Notes: generated by a model from the sequence alone, not told the origin. Positions 31,502-44,884 are shown, counted from the stretch's first letter. The stretch is 64,000 nucleotides of DNA from Thermothelomyces thermophilus ATCC 42464 (GCF_000226095.1 NC_016477.1:3968001-4032000); one strand, 5' to 3'. Translations and numbers: made by a program.

Positions 31502-33724
31502 ATGGCTACTAACGTCACGGCCGAATAGCTGCTCACTTAGCTTGGTCAACTCTAGCAGCAGATCTAGGAGTTAGACTAGAGAGATAAGGCTGCTTAAGCT
31601 CGAATTAAGAAACTCGAGAACCGCGAAAAGTACTCGTAAAAGTTAGTTAATAAGGCCTATACCTAAATCGAGGCGCTCGAGACCACTAAGGCGAGCTATA
31701 TCAAGATCGAACTACCTAGCAAATACAGAGGAACTAAGGAAGATCTTATAGGATTCCTAATAAACCTCTGATTCTACTTCTAGCTTAATGACGACAAGTT
31801 TCCGGACAATAAAGCCAAAGTCCTCTATGTAGCTATAAGACTAGAGGGTAAGGCACTTAGATAGTTTGAGCCTATATGGAATGACTATCTCACTGAGGAA
31901 GATAAAGACGATCGAGATACGTTTACATAGGCAGTTTTCTAATCTTACGACCGTTTCGAAGAAGAGCTTCGGAAGGTTTTTAGCGACAAAGATAAGAAGA
32001 TTTATATATAAGAAAGACTCGCTAATCTCTAATAGACTAAGTTAGTAGCCTCCTACGCTATATAGTTTAGATAGGACATGCTTAAGTCTTAGCTTAATAA
32101 TAAGGCGTTAATATAATTGTTCTATAACGGCTTAAAGGAAAAGGTTAAGGACGAGCTATATAAGTACGATCGGCCTAAAACCCTAGATAAATATATCATA
32201 TAGGCTATTAGGATCGATAATCAACTTTATACACAAGAGCAGTAGAAACGAGGTCAAATGAATAGAACCACAGTTAAGGCTAACAACAAGAAAAAGCAAG
32301 TATACATTAGTACCTCGTATAGGACGTACCCTAGAGCTATAGATATAGACATAGCGTAGAAGTAGGACTAGAAGAAGACAACCAAAGACAAGTCTAATGT
32401 TACTTACTATAACTATAGAAAGAAAGGGCATTACAAGCAAGAATACTAGAGCCTAAAGAAAGAATAGAAACCAGCCCCTAGAAAGGAAATTACAGCTATT
32501 AACGAAACTACCAAGGACGTTATCGAAGTAGCGGCTACAAGCTATAAAGACAAGGATAATAATATAGATAGTCTTAGATACGACGGCAACGGTAAAGACA
32601 AACAAGCACCGTACTCCGAACTAGTCACTATAGATCTAGAGACAGGTCTTGCCAAATGGGATACGGCAGGAGAGTATGCACCGCTAATTTCGATTCTCCT
32701 AGCCTTGAGGCAGTGGGGTTTCACGGTCATATAGAGGCGGGATAGATCGTGGACAACCGACACCTAAGGAATCAAAAGACCTAGACCTAATGTTCTATTC
32801 CTCTAGGAACGAATCGAATAGTACCGTAATGAAGTTTTTTGACTTAATATAGAACTATATAAACGGAATAGACGCTTGATTTGACTCGTCTAGTAGAGCG
32901 ATGAGATAAGGGACGAGATAAGGGAATTCCGACATATTATAGAGGCTATTAAAGGAAAACAGCCTGTGATATATGATAGGCCTAATAGCTACGCCGAGTA
33001 CCTTGACGATTAGTAACTTAGTAACGACGTATAGAACCTAGAATACTAGTTTATATGAGCAAACTGTAGGAAAGACGAGTGTATATAGGAAAGCTACTAG
33101 AAGAAACACTCTTATCTTAGCATTAGAGTACCTATAGCCTACGTATAGTGGGAAGGATTCGGGAAAGAATTCCAATACCTCCTAGGCAATGCTACGTGAC
33201 TATACCCTTAATACGAGGCATATATACAAGTGCCCTAGTTCTAATGTATGGCATACGAATGCCGATACCACTTCTACGATAAATTCGAAAACAATCACTA
33301 GCTGACCTAACAAGGAAATGAGGACGGAAGCTTACGCCCTATAGAATAGGTCTACAATATAGGAAACAGAGCAGCCGAATTGCTCTGGAAAATCGAAGCT
33401 CGGAGTCTAGAAGGCATTACAATAGTTCTAAAACGAGCCTAGCCTAGGTACTATAGAACCGGACAAGACATATAGGACTCGTGCTAGAGTAACAATTGCC
33501 TCTATTACACAGATAAAAAGAAATTACGAATTCGGGAGCTTTAGATAAAGCTATAGTACGTACGACGGAAAGCGGAACGGACCTAATAGTAGGAAGCCGC
33601 AAGCACTCAATGGCTCACGGAAATGAGCACGATTGACGAAGCCGCTATCAGCCGAACAACCGAAGAGGTCAACACTGACCTAGGAAACGGGTCAGGGCCC
33701 TTCGAGGGGCCCGGAAACCATTAA
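31502..33724 (+). pseudogene. gag of element 4
   Basis: Intact ATG followed by ATNVTAE. Knuckle at 32405-32446 with Cys positions TAC/TAT/TAC and His kept. The gag extension has CMAYEC followed by RYHFYDKFENNH (about 33240-33300). The slippery region 33682-33688 reads AGGAAAC, and the stem GGGCCC-TTCGAG-GGGCCC is at 33695-33712. Stop TAA 33722-33724. Multiple RIP stops. Confidence 0.83.
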
Positions 33725-36700
33725 CGCCCGCGTAGTAGCGAGTGGTAGCGTAGTATAGGAGGGACTGGTACAAGAGACCACTATACCGAGACCTCCCGGC
33801 AGAAACATGGGAAATCGCCGCAATCTTTGGACGACGGCGGCAAGATAAGCGATTATAGATAATAGCATAGTAGAAATAGCACGAAATGCTTGTACTAGTG
33901 GATAGTAGAGCAGAGATGAACCTGATTTCGCTAATACTTATAAATTAGCTATAGATACCTTAGAGAATAAAGTAGAAGTATAGCATAGTCAAAGGGCTAT
34001 TTCCGATGTAATAGGTATATAAGGAGACTAAACCGATTAATATTACTATAGTAAGGAAGACTATAGCAGTCGTATTTAGCATTATAGATATAGGTAACGA
34101 TAAAGATATAATATTAGGGTTACTATAGTATGAAGATTACGACCTAGACATTAGCTAGAAGAATAGTAGCTACCTATAACCTTAAATAGAGTTATATTTG
34201 ACTAGCGAGATAGGGAGTATATAAGGATTACGGGCAGACGATGCTCAAGGAAAGGCATGTCTTACAGATCCACCGTAAGAGATAGATAGTAGTAGGCAGA
34301 CTACTACAGACTCTAGAAGAGGCAGTATAATAACATCAATATCGCGACAGGAGGAACGAGCTAAACCGCTGATAGCTGTTCTCTCCGTTAACGAATGCGG
34401 AGTACTGTAATTAGAGTAGTAGGTTAAGATAGGAGAAATCGCTAGTATTGCTATAGACGGAACCAAGTTTGTATACTATTAGAAAACCAAGAGACAAGAT
34501 AAGACTAGGGAAGTACCGAAGGAATATAAAGGACACCTAGCATTCGAACCGAAGTATTTAGAAGGATTACCAGAACACGGCCCATAGGATCATGAGATCA
34601 AGCTTAAGGAAGGAGCATGACTGAAGTTCTTTAAGATTTATTATACAAGCTAGACATAGAACGAAGAACTTAAGCGATATTTAGAGGAGAACCTTCGAAG
34701 AGGATATATCCGCCTGTTGATATCGCTAGCAGGCTACCTAATCCTGTTTATGCCTAAGAAAGACGGAAAGCTACGGTTATACGTTAACTATTAGCAACTT
34801 AACGAACAGACTATGAAAAACCGATACCTATTACCGCTGATCTTATGGCTCTGAGATTAGTTGGCAGGAGCCTAATATTTTACACGTCTTGACTTGCTAT
34901 CGGCCTATAACTATATATAGATCAAAGAAGGCGACGAGTAGAAAACGGCCTTTAGGACACCCTATAGCCACTACGAGTACCTCATTATGCTATTTGGACT
35001 TACGAACGCACTAGTAACGTTCTAAGCCCTGATTAATCAAGCTATCTAACCCTTTCTTAACAAATTTACGGTATATTATCTCGATAATATACTTATCTTC
35101 TCTAAGACGATAGACAAACACCGGAAGTACGTAAAAGTAGTGCTAGACGTGCTATATATATATAAGCTATTAGTTAACAAGGAAAAGAGCGAATTCTATA
35201 TTAAGAAGATAGTCTTTTTAGGATACGAAATATCCCTAGGACAAATCCGGATGGAACCTTTAAAGATTAAAGCTATTAAGAATTAGCTACGACTAACGTT
35301 AGTTACAGAAGTACGAAGTTTCATCAGATTTACGAACTTCTACCGGATGTTCATCAGGAACTTTAGAGTGATCGTACGACCTTTGTACGAACTTACCAAG
35401 AAGAACGCTAAATTCCAATGGGAAGAGTGACACGAGTAAGTATTTATGTAGATCTGTAACGCTATTACTAAGGATCTAGTACTAGTACTACTAGACCCTA
35501 AGAAGCCATTCGAGATGGAAACGGACGCTTTAGACTATGCCATCGGAGGATAATTGGGATAACGAGACAGACAAGGAAAGCTATATCCTATAGCCTTCTT
35601 TTTAAAGAAGCTCGATAGACCATGTCTTAATTATCTGATCTACAATAAGGAACTACTTGCAATTGTCGAAGCTTTCAAGGAATGGCGACTATACCTTAGC
35701 GGCACGACTAAACCAGTACAAGTATATATAGATTATAAGAACCTACAATACTTCACGACGACAAAGGAACTTAACGGACGACAAATACGATAGGTAGAAT
35801 TCCTCGTGGAATTTAACTTTAAGATCCGCTATAAGAAGGGCAAAGAGAACGTACAAGCGGATATCTTAAGCCAATAAACGGATCATATGGAAGGACAAAC
35901 GGAAACAATACCACCGTTATTTAAAGAACGAATAGACGGAACGCTATATTACGAAACGCAGACACCTATAGGAGATGATCTACTTGACTTGTTCCTAGAA
36001 TGCTATATAATCTTTCGAGAAGAAAGGATTAACAAGGTATAGTATTAAGCAGCACCCAGACTACTAGTACCTAACGAAGTAGAAGAAAGAGATAGGAAAC
36101 TTTGGTACTAAGGTAAAGCGTATATCTATAATAAAGATTAATAGCTATAGATGATTCGAGAACTCTACGAGTTGAAACTCGGAGGATATAAAGGAGTTAC
36201 GAAGACTGTCGCACAAGTCAAGAAACATTACGACTTTCTATAGTTAATGGTACGAGTTAAGGAAGTCGTACGGAACTGCGACATTTGCAATCGAAGCAAG
36301 ATGGTATGACACAAGCCGTATAGGCTACTTTAGCCACTACTAACAGCTGATAAACTATAGAGTTTAGTCACAATAGACTTTATTATAAAGCTGCTAGAAT
36401 CTAAGGATATAGCTATAGGAGTGACCTATAATAGTATTCTTACTATAGTAGATTGCCTAACTAAGTGGGTATACTTCTTTCCCTATAAGGAGTCCTAGAC
36501 AGCGGAATAGTTAGCAGACGTGATCTATCGGCAAGTTACATCAGTGCATGCTTGGCCACAAGAATAGATCACCAATAGAGACACGAAGTTCGCGTCGAAA
36601 TTCTAGTAAGCGTTAATATAACAATTAGGCATTAATAGCAAGCTGTTAACGGCATATTACCTACAGACTGACAGACAAATAGAGCAACTAAACCAAGTTA

Positions 36701-37452
36701 TTAAGTAGTACCTCTGCTCTTATATCAACTACTAGCAAAACGACTAGGTCATGCTATTACTAATAGTATAACTCGCTTACAATACGACGTTAACAGAAAC
36801 GACTAAAGTCACACCGTTCTTCGTAAACTACGGATATAAAGCAGACCTTAGGCAAGGACCAAAGGTCATAGTGCCAAGAGCAATAGTCAAAGCAGAACAG
36901 ATGTACGTACTATATGAGAAGCTTAAAAAGGAACTCGAGTTTATTAGAACTAGAATAAAGAACTACTACGACAAATATAGGCTCGAGGGACCTTGCCTAG
37001 AGAGGGGAGACAAAGTCTACCTAATCGCACGAAACTTACGAACTAAACGACCAAGTACAAAGCTAGACTTTAAGAAGGTCAGACCCTTTGTTATTAAAGA
37101 ACGAATTTCGACATCTAACTACCGACTATCGTTACCGTCATCTATATAACTACGGACGGATGTTTTTTATATTTCACTTCTCGAACTAGCACCAAAAAAC
37201 GCTAAAGTTGCTACGTATATTGAAGCAAAAGACGAGGAAGAAGAATAGGACGTCAAAGAAATTCTAGATTTACGTATTATTAACGGAGAACTATAGTACC
37301 TAGTTAAATGGCCTGATTTTAGACTAGAAGATAACTTATAGGAACTAGTCAAGAACCTAAATTGCCCTAAGAAACTGGAACAGTTCTACTAGTAGAATCC
37401 AAATCGACTAAAGGAAAACCTAGGACAGAACCAAAGACAACGTCCTAGTTGA
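33682..37452 (+). pseudogene. pol of element 4 (PR-RT-RH-IN-chromodomain)
   Basis: The protease reads D-S-R (33901-33909). The RT palm has an RLDLLSAYN-like motif near 34885, and the catalytic box is Y-L-D-N (35077-35088). RNase H is at about 35515-35880 and integrase at about 36160-36760. The C-terminal integrase run at 36871-37149 is stop-free for 92 codons (MYVLYEKLKKELEFIRTRIK). The chromodomain is at about 37200-37370. Stop TGA 37450-37452. Confidence 0.87.
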
Positions 37453-38005
37453 CAGCATCGGCAGTATCATTAATCTCTAACAAGGGCATAGTAGGCGCCT
37501 CTTACCGCTCTTGCCGCTTAACTACCTCTAACTTGTCTAAGGTCGATAGACTATACGCTACCATATCGGCACCTTTCTCCACTAAAAACTCCTTCTATTG
37601 ACGAAGACGCCAGAGCCGTATAAGCTTTTCAGATAACTCGTGCTAGGCTTCTTCTAGACGGTGTTAGGATTTATCTAGCTCAAGTTCGGCACGACGTTTA
37701 GCATCCTTAATACGACGTTGCTCCTAGAGAATGCGATCTACTAGAACAAATATTAGGAATCATACTTAAAAAAAAAAAAAAAGGGAGACAAGCTTATAGG
37801 AAGAAAGCGGGATGCCAGAGCTATCGTAAAAACGACCTTGACGAATATAGGCCTTGTAACGCTTTATATATGCGATTATTTTGCAGATAAGACCTTGAGA
37901 CACGCACCAAAAGCAAGGCATAATGATAAAACCGTTCTTAGCGATGTTCTAAGCAAGGGAAGCATAGTAACGTATAGAATACGACTTCCGTTTCTCTACT
38001 AGCAT
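37367..38005 (-). pseudogene. Antisense Zn2Cys6-like/coiled-coil gene of element 4
   Basis: ATG 38003-38005, 126 bp inside the 3' LTR. Residues 31 to 60 (37826-37915): the first three cysteines are intact (PCFWC, then LIC), the last three are Tyr, with the same C-x2-C-x6-C-x8-C-x2-C-x6-C spacing. One in-frame stop at residue 19 (CAG to TAG). A poly-T run on the coding strand (plus-strand A-run near 37769-37783) sits in the presumed intron, before an acceptor near 37740. Exon 2 (AKRRAELELDKS-like, then RLWRLRQ and VEKGADMVA) is a predicted coiled coil. It ends at TAG 37367-37369, overlapping pol. Confidence 0.65.
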
Positions 38006-38131
38006 TTTGTTAATATAGCGACCACAACGCAGAAATAGGAAGAATATAGTACTTATAAGCGAAGGGTATTAGCACTATTTGAAATAGCCTAAGAGGGCTT
38101 TCAGGTCAAAAGCCTTAAAGGAGGGGCATCG

Positions 38132-38578
38132 TATCACAGATAAGCATATAGACGGCCTGGCAGGCTGCAGCTAGGACGCGGGACATTCCGACAGCCAATC
38201 ACTTGACGGACCAATCAGAAGATTATCACTGCCAAGACCAAGGTCTTCACTGGTGATAATAACATGTCACCGTCGACAACGCGGAGTCATAGAGTGAAAG
38301 GAGAAATGGTACTAGTGATAACTACTAAAGAGGGACAGACAATTGTATATATATAGCTAGCTAGTCACTCGTTATAGTGGACTCTAGGAGTTCACCAGTG
38401 GTAATAATTATAATTATAGTACTTATACCAAGCATTGCTGATTACTATGAGAGACAACTCTAGTGTTGTTGTGAACCCTTTGGCTTTACCGAATCCCTTA
38501 GACGACCTGCCTGCTCGTCACGTTCAATCTACCTCTGTCTAGACCCTTTTAGAAGAAGTCTGAGTTGGGTTTGTCACA
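38132..38578 (+). repeat. Element 4 3' LTR
   Basis: 447 bp, beginning TATCACAG (RIP of TGTCACAG) after the purine tract AAAGGAGGGGCATCG. Less mutated in U3 than the 5' copy. Ends TTGTCACA before the ATAGC duplication. Confidence 0.93.
38222..38260. promoter_or_regulatory. Nested inverted repeat in U3 of the element 4/7 LTR type
   Basis: Outer arms ATTATCAC (38222-38229) and GTGATAAT (38253-38260), inner arms AAGACC (38234-38239) and GGTCTT (38242-38247). It occupies the place of the hairpin array in element 2 and shares the TCAC/GTGA core. A role as regulator-binding site is inference. Confidence 0.6.
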
Positions 38579-38583
38579 ATAGC

Positions 38584-39978
38584 ATAGAAGTAGGACTAAA
38601 AGAATATAACTAAAGATAAGTCTAATGTTACCTACTATAACTATAGAAAGAAAGGGCATTACAAGTAAGAATGTCAAAGCCTAAAGAAAGAGTAGAAAAT
38701 AGTCCTTAGAAAGGAAATTACGGCTATCGACAAAACCACTAAAGATATTATCAAAGTAGTAGCTATAAGCTACAAAGATAGGGATAGCGACACAGACGGT
38801 CTCGGACACGATAGCGATGGTAAAGACAAACAAGCACCGTACTCTAAACTAGTTACGGTAGACCTAGAGACAGGTCTTGTCAAATAGGACACGGCGGGAG
38901 AGTATATACTACCAATTTCGATTCTCCTAGCCCTAAGGTAGTAAGGTTTTATAGTTATATAGAGGTAGGATAGATTGTAGACAACTGATACCTAAGGAAT
39001 CGAGAGACCTAGACCTAATGTTCTATTTCTCTAGGAACAAATCAAATAGTATTGTAACGAAGTTTTCTGGCTTAATACGGAACTACGTAAACGGGATAGA
39101 TGCTTGATTTGACTTGCCTAATAGAGTGATAAGATGAGGGATAAGATGAGGGAACTCTGACATATTGTAGAAACCGTTAGAGAAGAACGGTCTGTGATAT
39201 ATAATAGGCCCGATAGCTACGCTAAGTATTTTGATGATTAGTAACTTAGCTATGACGTATAGAACCCTAAGTACTAGTTTATACGTACAAACCATGGAAA
39301 AGATAAGCGTATATAGGAAAACTACTAGAAGAAACACTCCTACCTTAGCATTAGAGTACCTATAATCTACGTATAGTAGGAAGGATTTGGAAAAGAATTC
39401 TAATACCTTCTAGGCAACGCTATATAACTATACCCGCGACACAAGGTATATATATAAGTGCCCTAGTTCTAGTGTATGTCATACAAATGCCGATACTACT
39501 TTCGCGACAAATTCGAAAATAATCATTGGCCGACCTGACAAGGAAATGAGGACAGAAGCCTTTGCCCTATGGAATAGGTCTATAATATAGGAAATAGAGC
39601 GGCCGAATTGCTCTGGAAAATCGAAGCCCGTGATCTAGAAGGTATTACGGTAGTTCTAAAACGAGCCTAGCCTAGGTATTATAGAATAGGACGAGATATA
39701 TAGGATTTGTGCTAGAGTAACAATTACCTCTACTACGTAGATAAAAAGAAATCGCGGATTTAGGAGCTTTAGATAAAGTTATGATTACGTATAATAAAAA
39801 TAATAGTAGGAAACTATAAGCAAAAGTAAAACGGACCTAATAGTAGGAAACTATAAGCACTTAATAGCTTATAGAAATAGGCACGATCGACAAAGCCGCT
39901 ATTAGCCGAATAACTAAAGAGGTTAGCACTGGCCTAGGAAACGGGTTAAGGCCCTTTGAGGGGCCTGAAAACTATTAA
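38584..39978 (+). pseudogene. gag of element 3, 3' part
   Basis: Begins after the second ATAGC copy. Knuckle at 38633-38674: first two Cys are Tyr, His kept, last Cys kept (TGT). The gag extension contains a 22-nt direct repeat at 39801-39822 and 39838-39859 within a region that is 26 nt longer than in siblings and shifts the frame. Stop TAA 39976-39978. Confidence 0.78.
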
Positions 39979-42900
39979 CGCCTATATAGTGGCAAGTAGT
40001 AGCGTAATATAGGAGGAACTAGCGTAAGAGACCACTATATCAAGACCTCTTAGCAGAAACATAGGAAATCGCCGTAATCTTTGGACGACAGCGGCAAGAT
40101 AAGCGACTATAGATAATAGCATAATGGAAATAGCACGAAATGCTCGTACTAGTAGATAGTGGAGCAGAGATAAACCTGATCTTGCCGATGCTTGTAAATT
40201 AGCTATAGATACCTTAGAGAATAAAGTAGAAGTATAACATAATCAAAGGGCCATTTCTAATATAATAAGTATATAGGGAGACTAAACCGATTGACATTAC
40301 TATAGCAAGGAAGACTATAGTAGTTATATTTAGTATTATAGATATAGGTAACGATAAAGATATAATATTAGAGTTATTATAGTATGAGAATTATAACCTA
40401 GACATTAGCTAGAAGAATGGTAGCTACCTATAACCCCGAACGGAGTCATATTTAACTAGCGAGATAAGGAGCACGTAAGGATTGCAAGCAGACGATGCTC
40501 AAGGGAAGGCATATCCTATAGATCCACCGCAAGAGACGAATAGTAGTAGGTAGACTACTACAGACTCTAGAAGAAGTGGTATAACGATACCGACGTTACA
40601 ATAGGAGGAACGAGCTAAACCGCCGATAGCTGTTCTCTCCGTTAACGAATGTAGAGCACTATAACTAGAGTAGTAGGTTAAGATAGGAGAAATCGCTAGT
40701 ATCGCTATAGATAGAACCAAGTTTGTATACTATTAGAAAACTGAGAAACGAGACAAGACAGGGGAAGTACTAAAGGAATATGAAGGATACCTAGCATTCG
40801 AACCGAAGCATCTAGAAGGATTATTAGAATACGGCCTATAGGATTATAAGATCAAGCTTAAGGAAGGAGTACGACTAAAGTTCTTTAAGATTTATTATAC
40901 GAGCTAGATATAGAACGAAGAACTTAAGCAATATTTAGAGGAGAACCTTTAAAGAGAATATATCTACCTATTGACATCGCTAGTGGGCTACCTAATCCTG
41001 TTTATACCTAAGAAAGATAGAAAGCTATAGTTATATATTGACTATTAATAACTTAATAAATAGACCGTGAAAAACCGATACCTATTACTGCTAATCTTAC
41101 GGCTCTAAGATCAGTTAGCAGGAGCCTAATACTTTACACGTCTTGACTTGCTATTAGCTTACAACCACATACAGATCAAATTTAGACTTACAAACACACT
41201 AGTAACGTTCTAAGCCCTAATCAATCAAGCTATCTAACCCTTTCTCGACAAATTTACGGTATATTATCTCGACAATATACTTATCTTCTCTAAAACGATA
41301 GACAAATACTAGAAGTATATAAAAGCAGTACTAGATACATTACATGTATATAAGCTATTAGTTAACAAGGAAAAGAGCGAATTCCACGTTAGGAAAACGG
41401 TGTTTTTAGGATACGAAATATCCCTAGGACAAATCTAGATAGAACCCTTAAAGGTTAAAGCTATCAAGGATTAGCTATAACCAACGTCAGTCATAGAAGT
41501 ACAAAGTTTCATTAGGTTTATAAACTTCTACTAGATGTTCATTAGGAACTTTAGAGTAATCGTACGACCTTTATACGAACTTACTAGGAAGAACGCTAAA
41601 TTCTAATGGGAAGAGCAATACGAGCAAGCATTTACGTAGATCCGCGATACTATTACTAAAGATCTAGTACTAGTGCTACCAGACCCTAAGAAGCTATTTA
41701 AGGTAGAAACGGACGCTTTAGACTATACCATTAGAGGACAATTAGGACAACGAGACGAATAAGGGAAGCTATATCCTATAGCCTTCTTTTTAAAGAAGCT
41801 TAATAGACTACGTCTTAATTATCTAATCTATAACAAGGAACTACTTACGATTGTTAAAGCTTTTAAGGAATAGCGACTATATCTTAGTAGTATGATCGAA
41901 CTAATATAAGTATATATAGATTATAAGAATTTACGATACTTTATAATGATAAAGAAGCTTAATAGATAACAAATATAATAGGTAGAATTCCTTACAGAAT
42001 TTAATTTTGAGATCTGCTATAAGAAGGGCAAAGAGAACGTACAAGCAGACGTCTTAAGCCGACGAACAGATTATATAGAAGGATAAACAGAAACAACGCC
42101 ACCGTTATTTAAGGAACAAATAGATAGAACTCTATATCACGAAACGTAGATACCCGTGGAAGATGATCTACTCGACTCGTTCCTAGAATGTTACGTAATC
42201 TTTCGGGAAGAGAGGATTAACAAGACATAGTATCAAGTAACACCCGGACTAGTGGTACCTAACGGAGTAGAAGAGAAAGATAGGAAACTCTGGTACCAAG
42301 GCAAAGTATATATCTACGATAGGGATTAATAGCTATAAATGATTTAAGAACTTTACAAATCGAAACTCGGAGGATATAAAGGAGTTACGAAGACTATCAC
42401 ACAAGTTAAGAAATACTACGACTTTCTACAGTTAATAGTACGAGTTAAGGAAGTTATATAGAGCTATAATATCTATAATCGAAGCAAAACGGCACGATAC
42501 AAACTGTATAGGCTACTCTAGCCACTGCCAATAGCTGACAAACTATAGAGTTTAGTTATAATAGACTTTATTACGAAGCTATTAGAATCTAAGGATATAG
42601 TTATAAGGGTAATCTACGATAGTATTCTCACTATAATAGATCGCATAACTAAATAGGTATACTTCTTTCCCTATAAGGAGTCCTAGATAGCTAAACAGCT
42701 GGCAGACGTGATCTATCGGCAAGTCGTATTAGTATACGCTTGGCTATAGGAATAGATTACCGACAGAGACACCAAGTTTATATCGAAGTTCTAGCAAGCA
42801 TTAATGTAACAATTAGGCGTTAATAGCAAGCTATTAATGGCATATTACCTATAGACTAACGGACAAACGGAGCGACTAAACCAAGTTATCAAGTAGTACC

Positions 42901-43679
42901 TCTGTTCTTACGTTAACTACTAGTAAGACGACTAGGTTATGCTGTTGCCAATAGTATAACTCGCTTATAATATAATGCTAACGGAAACGACTAAAGTCAC
43001 ACCGTTCTTCGCGAACTATGGATATAAAGTAGACCTTAGGCAAGGACTAGAGGTCTTAGTGCCGAGAGCAGCAGTCAAAGCGAAACAAATGTATATACTA
43101 TATAAGAAGCTTAAAAAGGAACTCGAGTTTATCAGGACTAGAATAAAGAACTACTACGACAAATATAGGCTTAAGGGACCTTGCCTAAAGAGGGGAGATA
43201 AAGTCTACCTAATTACACAAAACTTATAAACCAAATGACTAAGTATAAAGCTAGACTTTAAGAAGGTCGGACCCTTTGTTATTAAAGAACGAATCTTAAC
43301 ATCTAACTATTAACTATCGTTACTATTATCTATACAACCACGGACAGACGTTTTTCATATTTCACTTCTCGAACTAGCGCCGAAGAATGCCAAAATCGCT
43401 ATAAATATCGAAGTAGAGGACGAAGAGGAAGAATAGGATATTAAAGAAATTCTAGATTTATATATTATTAATAGGGAACTATAATATCTAGTTAAATGGC
43501 TTGATTTTAGACTAGAGAATAACTTATAAGAACTAGTCAAGAATTTAAACTGCCTTAAGAAACTAGTATAGTTCTACCGACAGAACCTAGATCAACTATA
43601 GGCACTAGCTCAGATAAAACGGCCAAGTTAGCCTCTGACAAATCCAGGCCTAAAGAGGACTAATCAAATAGGACGTTAG
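39936..43679 (+). pseudogene. pol of element 3, with an internal RT deletion
   Basis: The protease D-S-G is intact (40155-40163). In RT, 66 nt (22 codons between the SAYN motif and the LFGLTN motif) are missing at the junction 41180/41181. The catalytic box is Y-L-D-N (41265-41276). RNase H, integrase (FITKLLESKD about 42570) and chromodomain (about 43400-43545) follow in order. Stop TAG 43677-43679 after a Pro/Thr-rich tail, 9 nt before element 5. Confidence 0.83.
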
Positions 43680-43688
43680 CACCCTAGG
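43555..43688 (-). pseudogene. Antisense Zn2Cys6-like gene of element 3, 3' end
   Basis: The last part of exon 2 of the opposite-strand gene, ending at TAA 43555-43557 and overlapping pol. It is interrupted at CTAGG by element 5 and continues at 51237-51330. Assigned by alignment with the intact layout in elements 1 and 5. Confidence 0.6.
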
Positions 43689-44115
43689 TGTGACGAACCC
43701 AACTCAGACTTCTTCTAAAAGGGTCTAGACGGAGGTAGATTGAGCGTGACAAGCAGGCAGGTCGTCTAAGGGATTCGGTAAAGCCAAAGGGTTTATAACA
43801 ACACTAGAGTTGTCTCTCATAGTAATTAGCAATGCTTGGTATAAGTACTGTGATTGTGATTGTTACCACTGGTAAACTCCCAGAGTCTACTATAACGAGT
43901 GACTATTTATATATATATATACTCCTAGGATCACTAGCAGTCGTGGTGATCATTTATACTAGCTTACCTGGCTTATATTGTAAGCTAGTAATCCTCTGTT
44001 AGGATCATTTCTTGCCAAGCGTGATCCTGTCCTAATTGGTCTATTATTCCTTCGGCTTAATTGGCCTGTTTATGCTAATAGCTTAGGCGGCATCTGTATA
44101 TATATTTCCGTGACA
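43689..44115 (-). repeat. Element 5 3' LTR
   Basis: 427 bp, TGTGACGAACCC to TTTCCGTGACA on the plus strand. Good preservation: GATCAC blocks, CCAAT-like boxes and the TTGTTACCACT segment (reverse complement of the presumed transcript 5' end) are readable. Confidence 0.93.
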
Positions 44116-44241
44116 CGATGCCCTCCCTCCGAGGCTTTCGACCCGAAAGCCCTCTTTTAGGCCATTTTAAATAGTGCTAATATCCTTTCTACGTATACCT
44201 TATAATTTTTCCCTTTTCCTGTACTACTAGTGACTAATAAG

Positions 44242-44884
44242 ATGGTAGATCGTGTTTCTAAGCGCCGATCCTCGAAATCCTAACAGCGTGCTGTGCTTGC
44301 TTCTTTTATTGATTCTTCTAGCGTAGACGTCATACCGTGTTTATAGTGTTTTAAGCGGAACTTGGCTTGTTATATGGCGTTAGGCTCTTCTCGCTATAGT
44401 AAGTGTATATGTTAGGGTCGTTCTTATAATGGTTCTAATATAGCGTCTGCTTGTTTATGACCTAGTTTATTGCCTTAATATTTGTAGCTAATTCTTTATA
44501 ATAACAAAGATTATATCTAAATAAAAGTGTGTAGAATAAGAAGAGGCCAATGCTAAAGAGGCCCTTTTTGTCCTTTAGACTTAACTTTAGACGGCTGTCG
44601 GTCGATTAGCTTGTCTTCGTCATTAGAAACGTTTCTTGAAGGAGCAGGGTTCCGAGCTGTTTCGTCGAGGTATGCAGTCTCTAGAGGAAATAGAGGCGGA
44701 AGAACGGAGGGTATAGGAGTCCGAAGCACGTATTATTAGTGATATACGGTCCTAGGGTGCTAATGTCCCGTTTGACTAGTCTTCTTTAGGCCTGGATTTA
44801 TTAGAGGCCGACTTGGCTGTTTTGTCCGAGCTAGTGCCTATGGTCGATCTAGGTTCTGCCGGTAGAACTGTTTTAGTTTCTTAG
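44242..44884 (+). pseudogene. Antisense Zn2Cys6-like/coiled-coil gene of element 5
   Basis: ATG at 44242 (MVDRVSKRRSSKS). This copy retains the most cysteines: in the zinc-cluster block 44338-44427, positions 1, 2, 3 and 5 are TGT, and only 4 and 6 are TAT. Likely intron from about 44456 to about 44531, with GCTAATTC as branch-like site and TGTGTAG as acceptor. Exon 2 reads ANAKEALFVL, then RLTVG- and RNVS-shifted segments that return to EEIEAEERR near 44690. Stop TAG 44882-44884, overlapping the pol tail (pol stop 44760-44762). A few TAG codons remain in frame. Confidence 0.67.

Larger units (their letters stand above)
30989..38578 (+). mobile_element. Ty3/gypsy chromodomain element 4 (complete, RIP-inactivated)
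   Basis: 447-bp LTRs of a second type (TGTCACAGATAAGC start), perfect ATAGC target duplication (30984-30988, 38579-38583), inserted in gag of element 3. Gag-pol is collinear with element 2 to the base (offsets +903, +2399, +3575, stop at +5948). The 3' module matches element 7. Confidence 0.94.

Noticed and set aside
37769-37783. A-run as a LINE or SINE poly(A) tail
   Set aside because: It lies inside element 4 at the same place as the T-run of element 7 in opposite orientation, so it belongs to the element (intron of the antisense gene).
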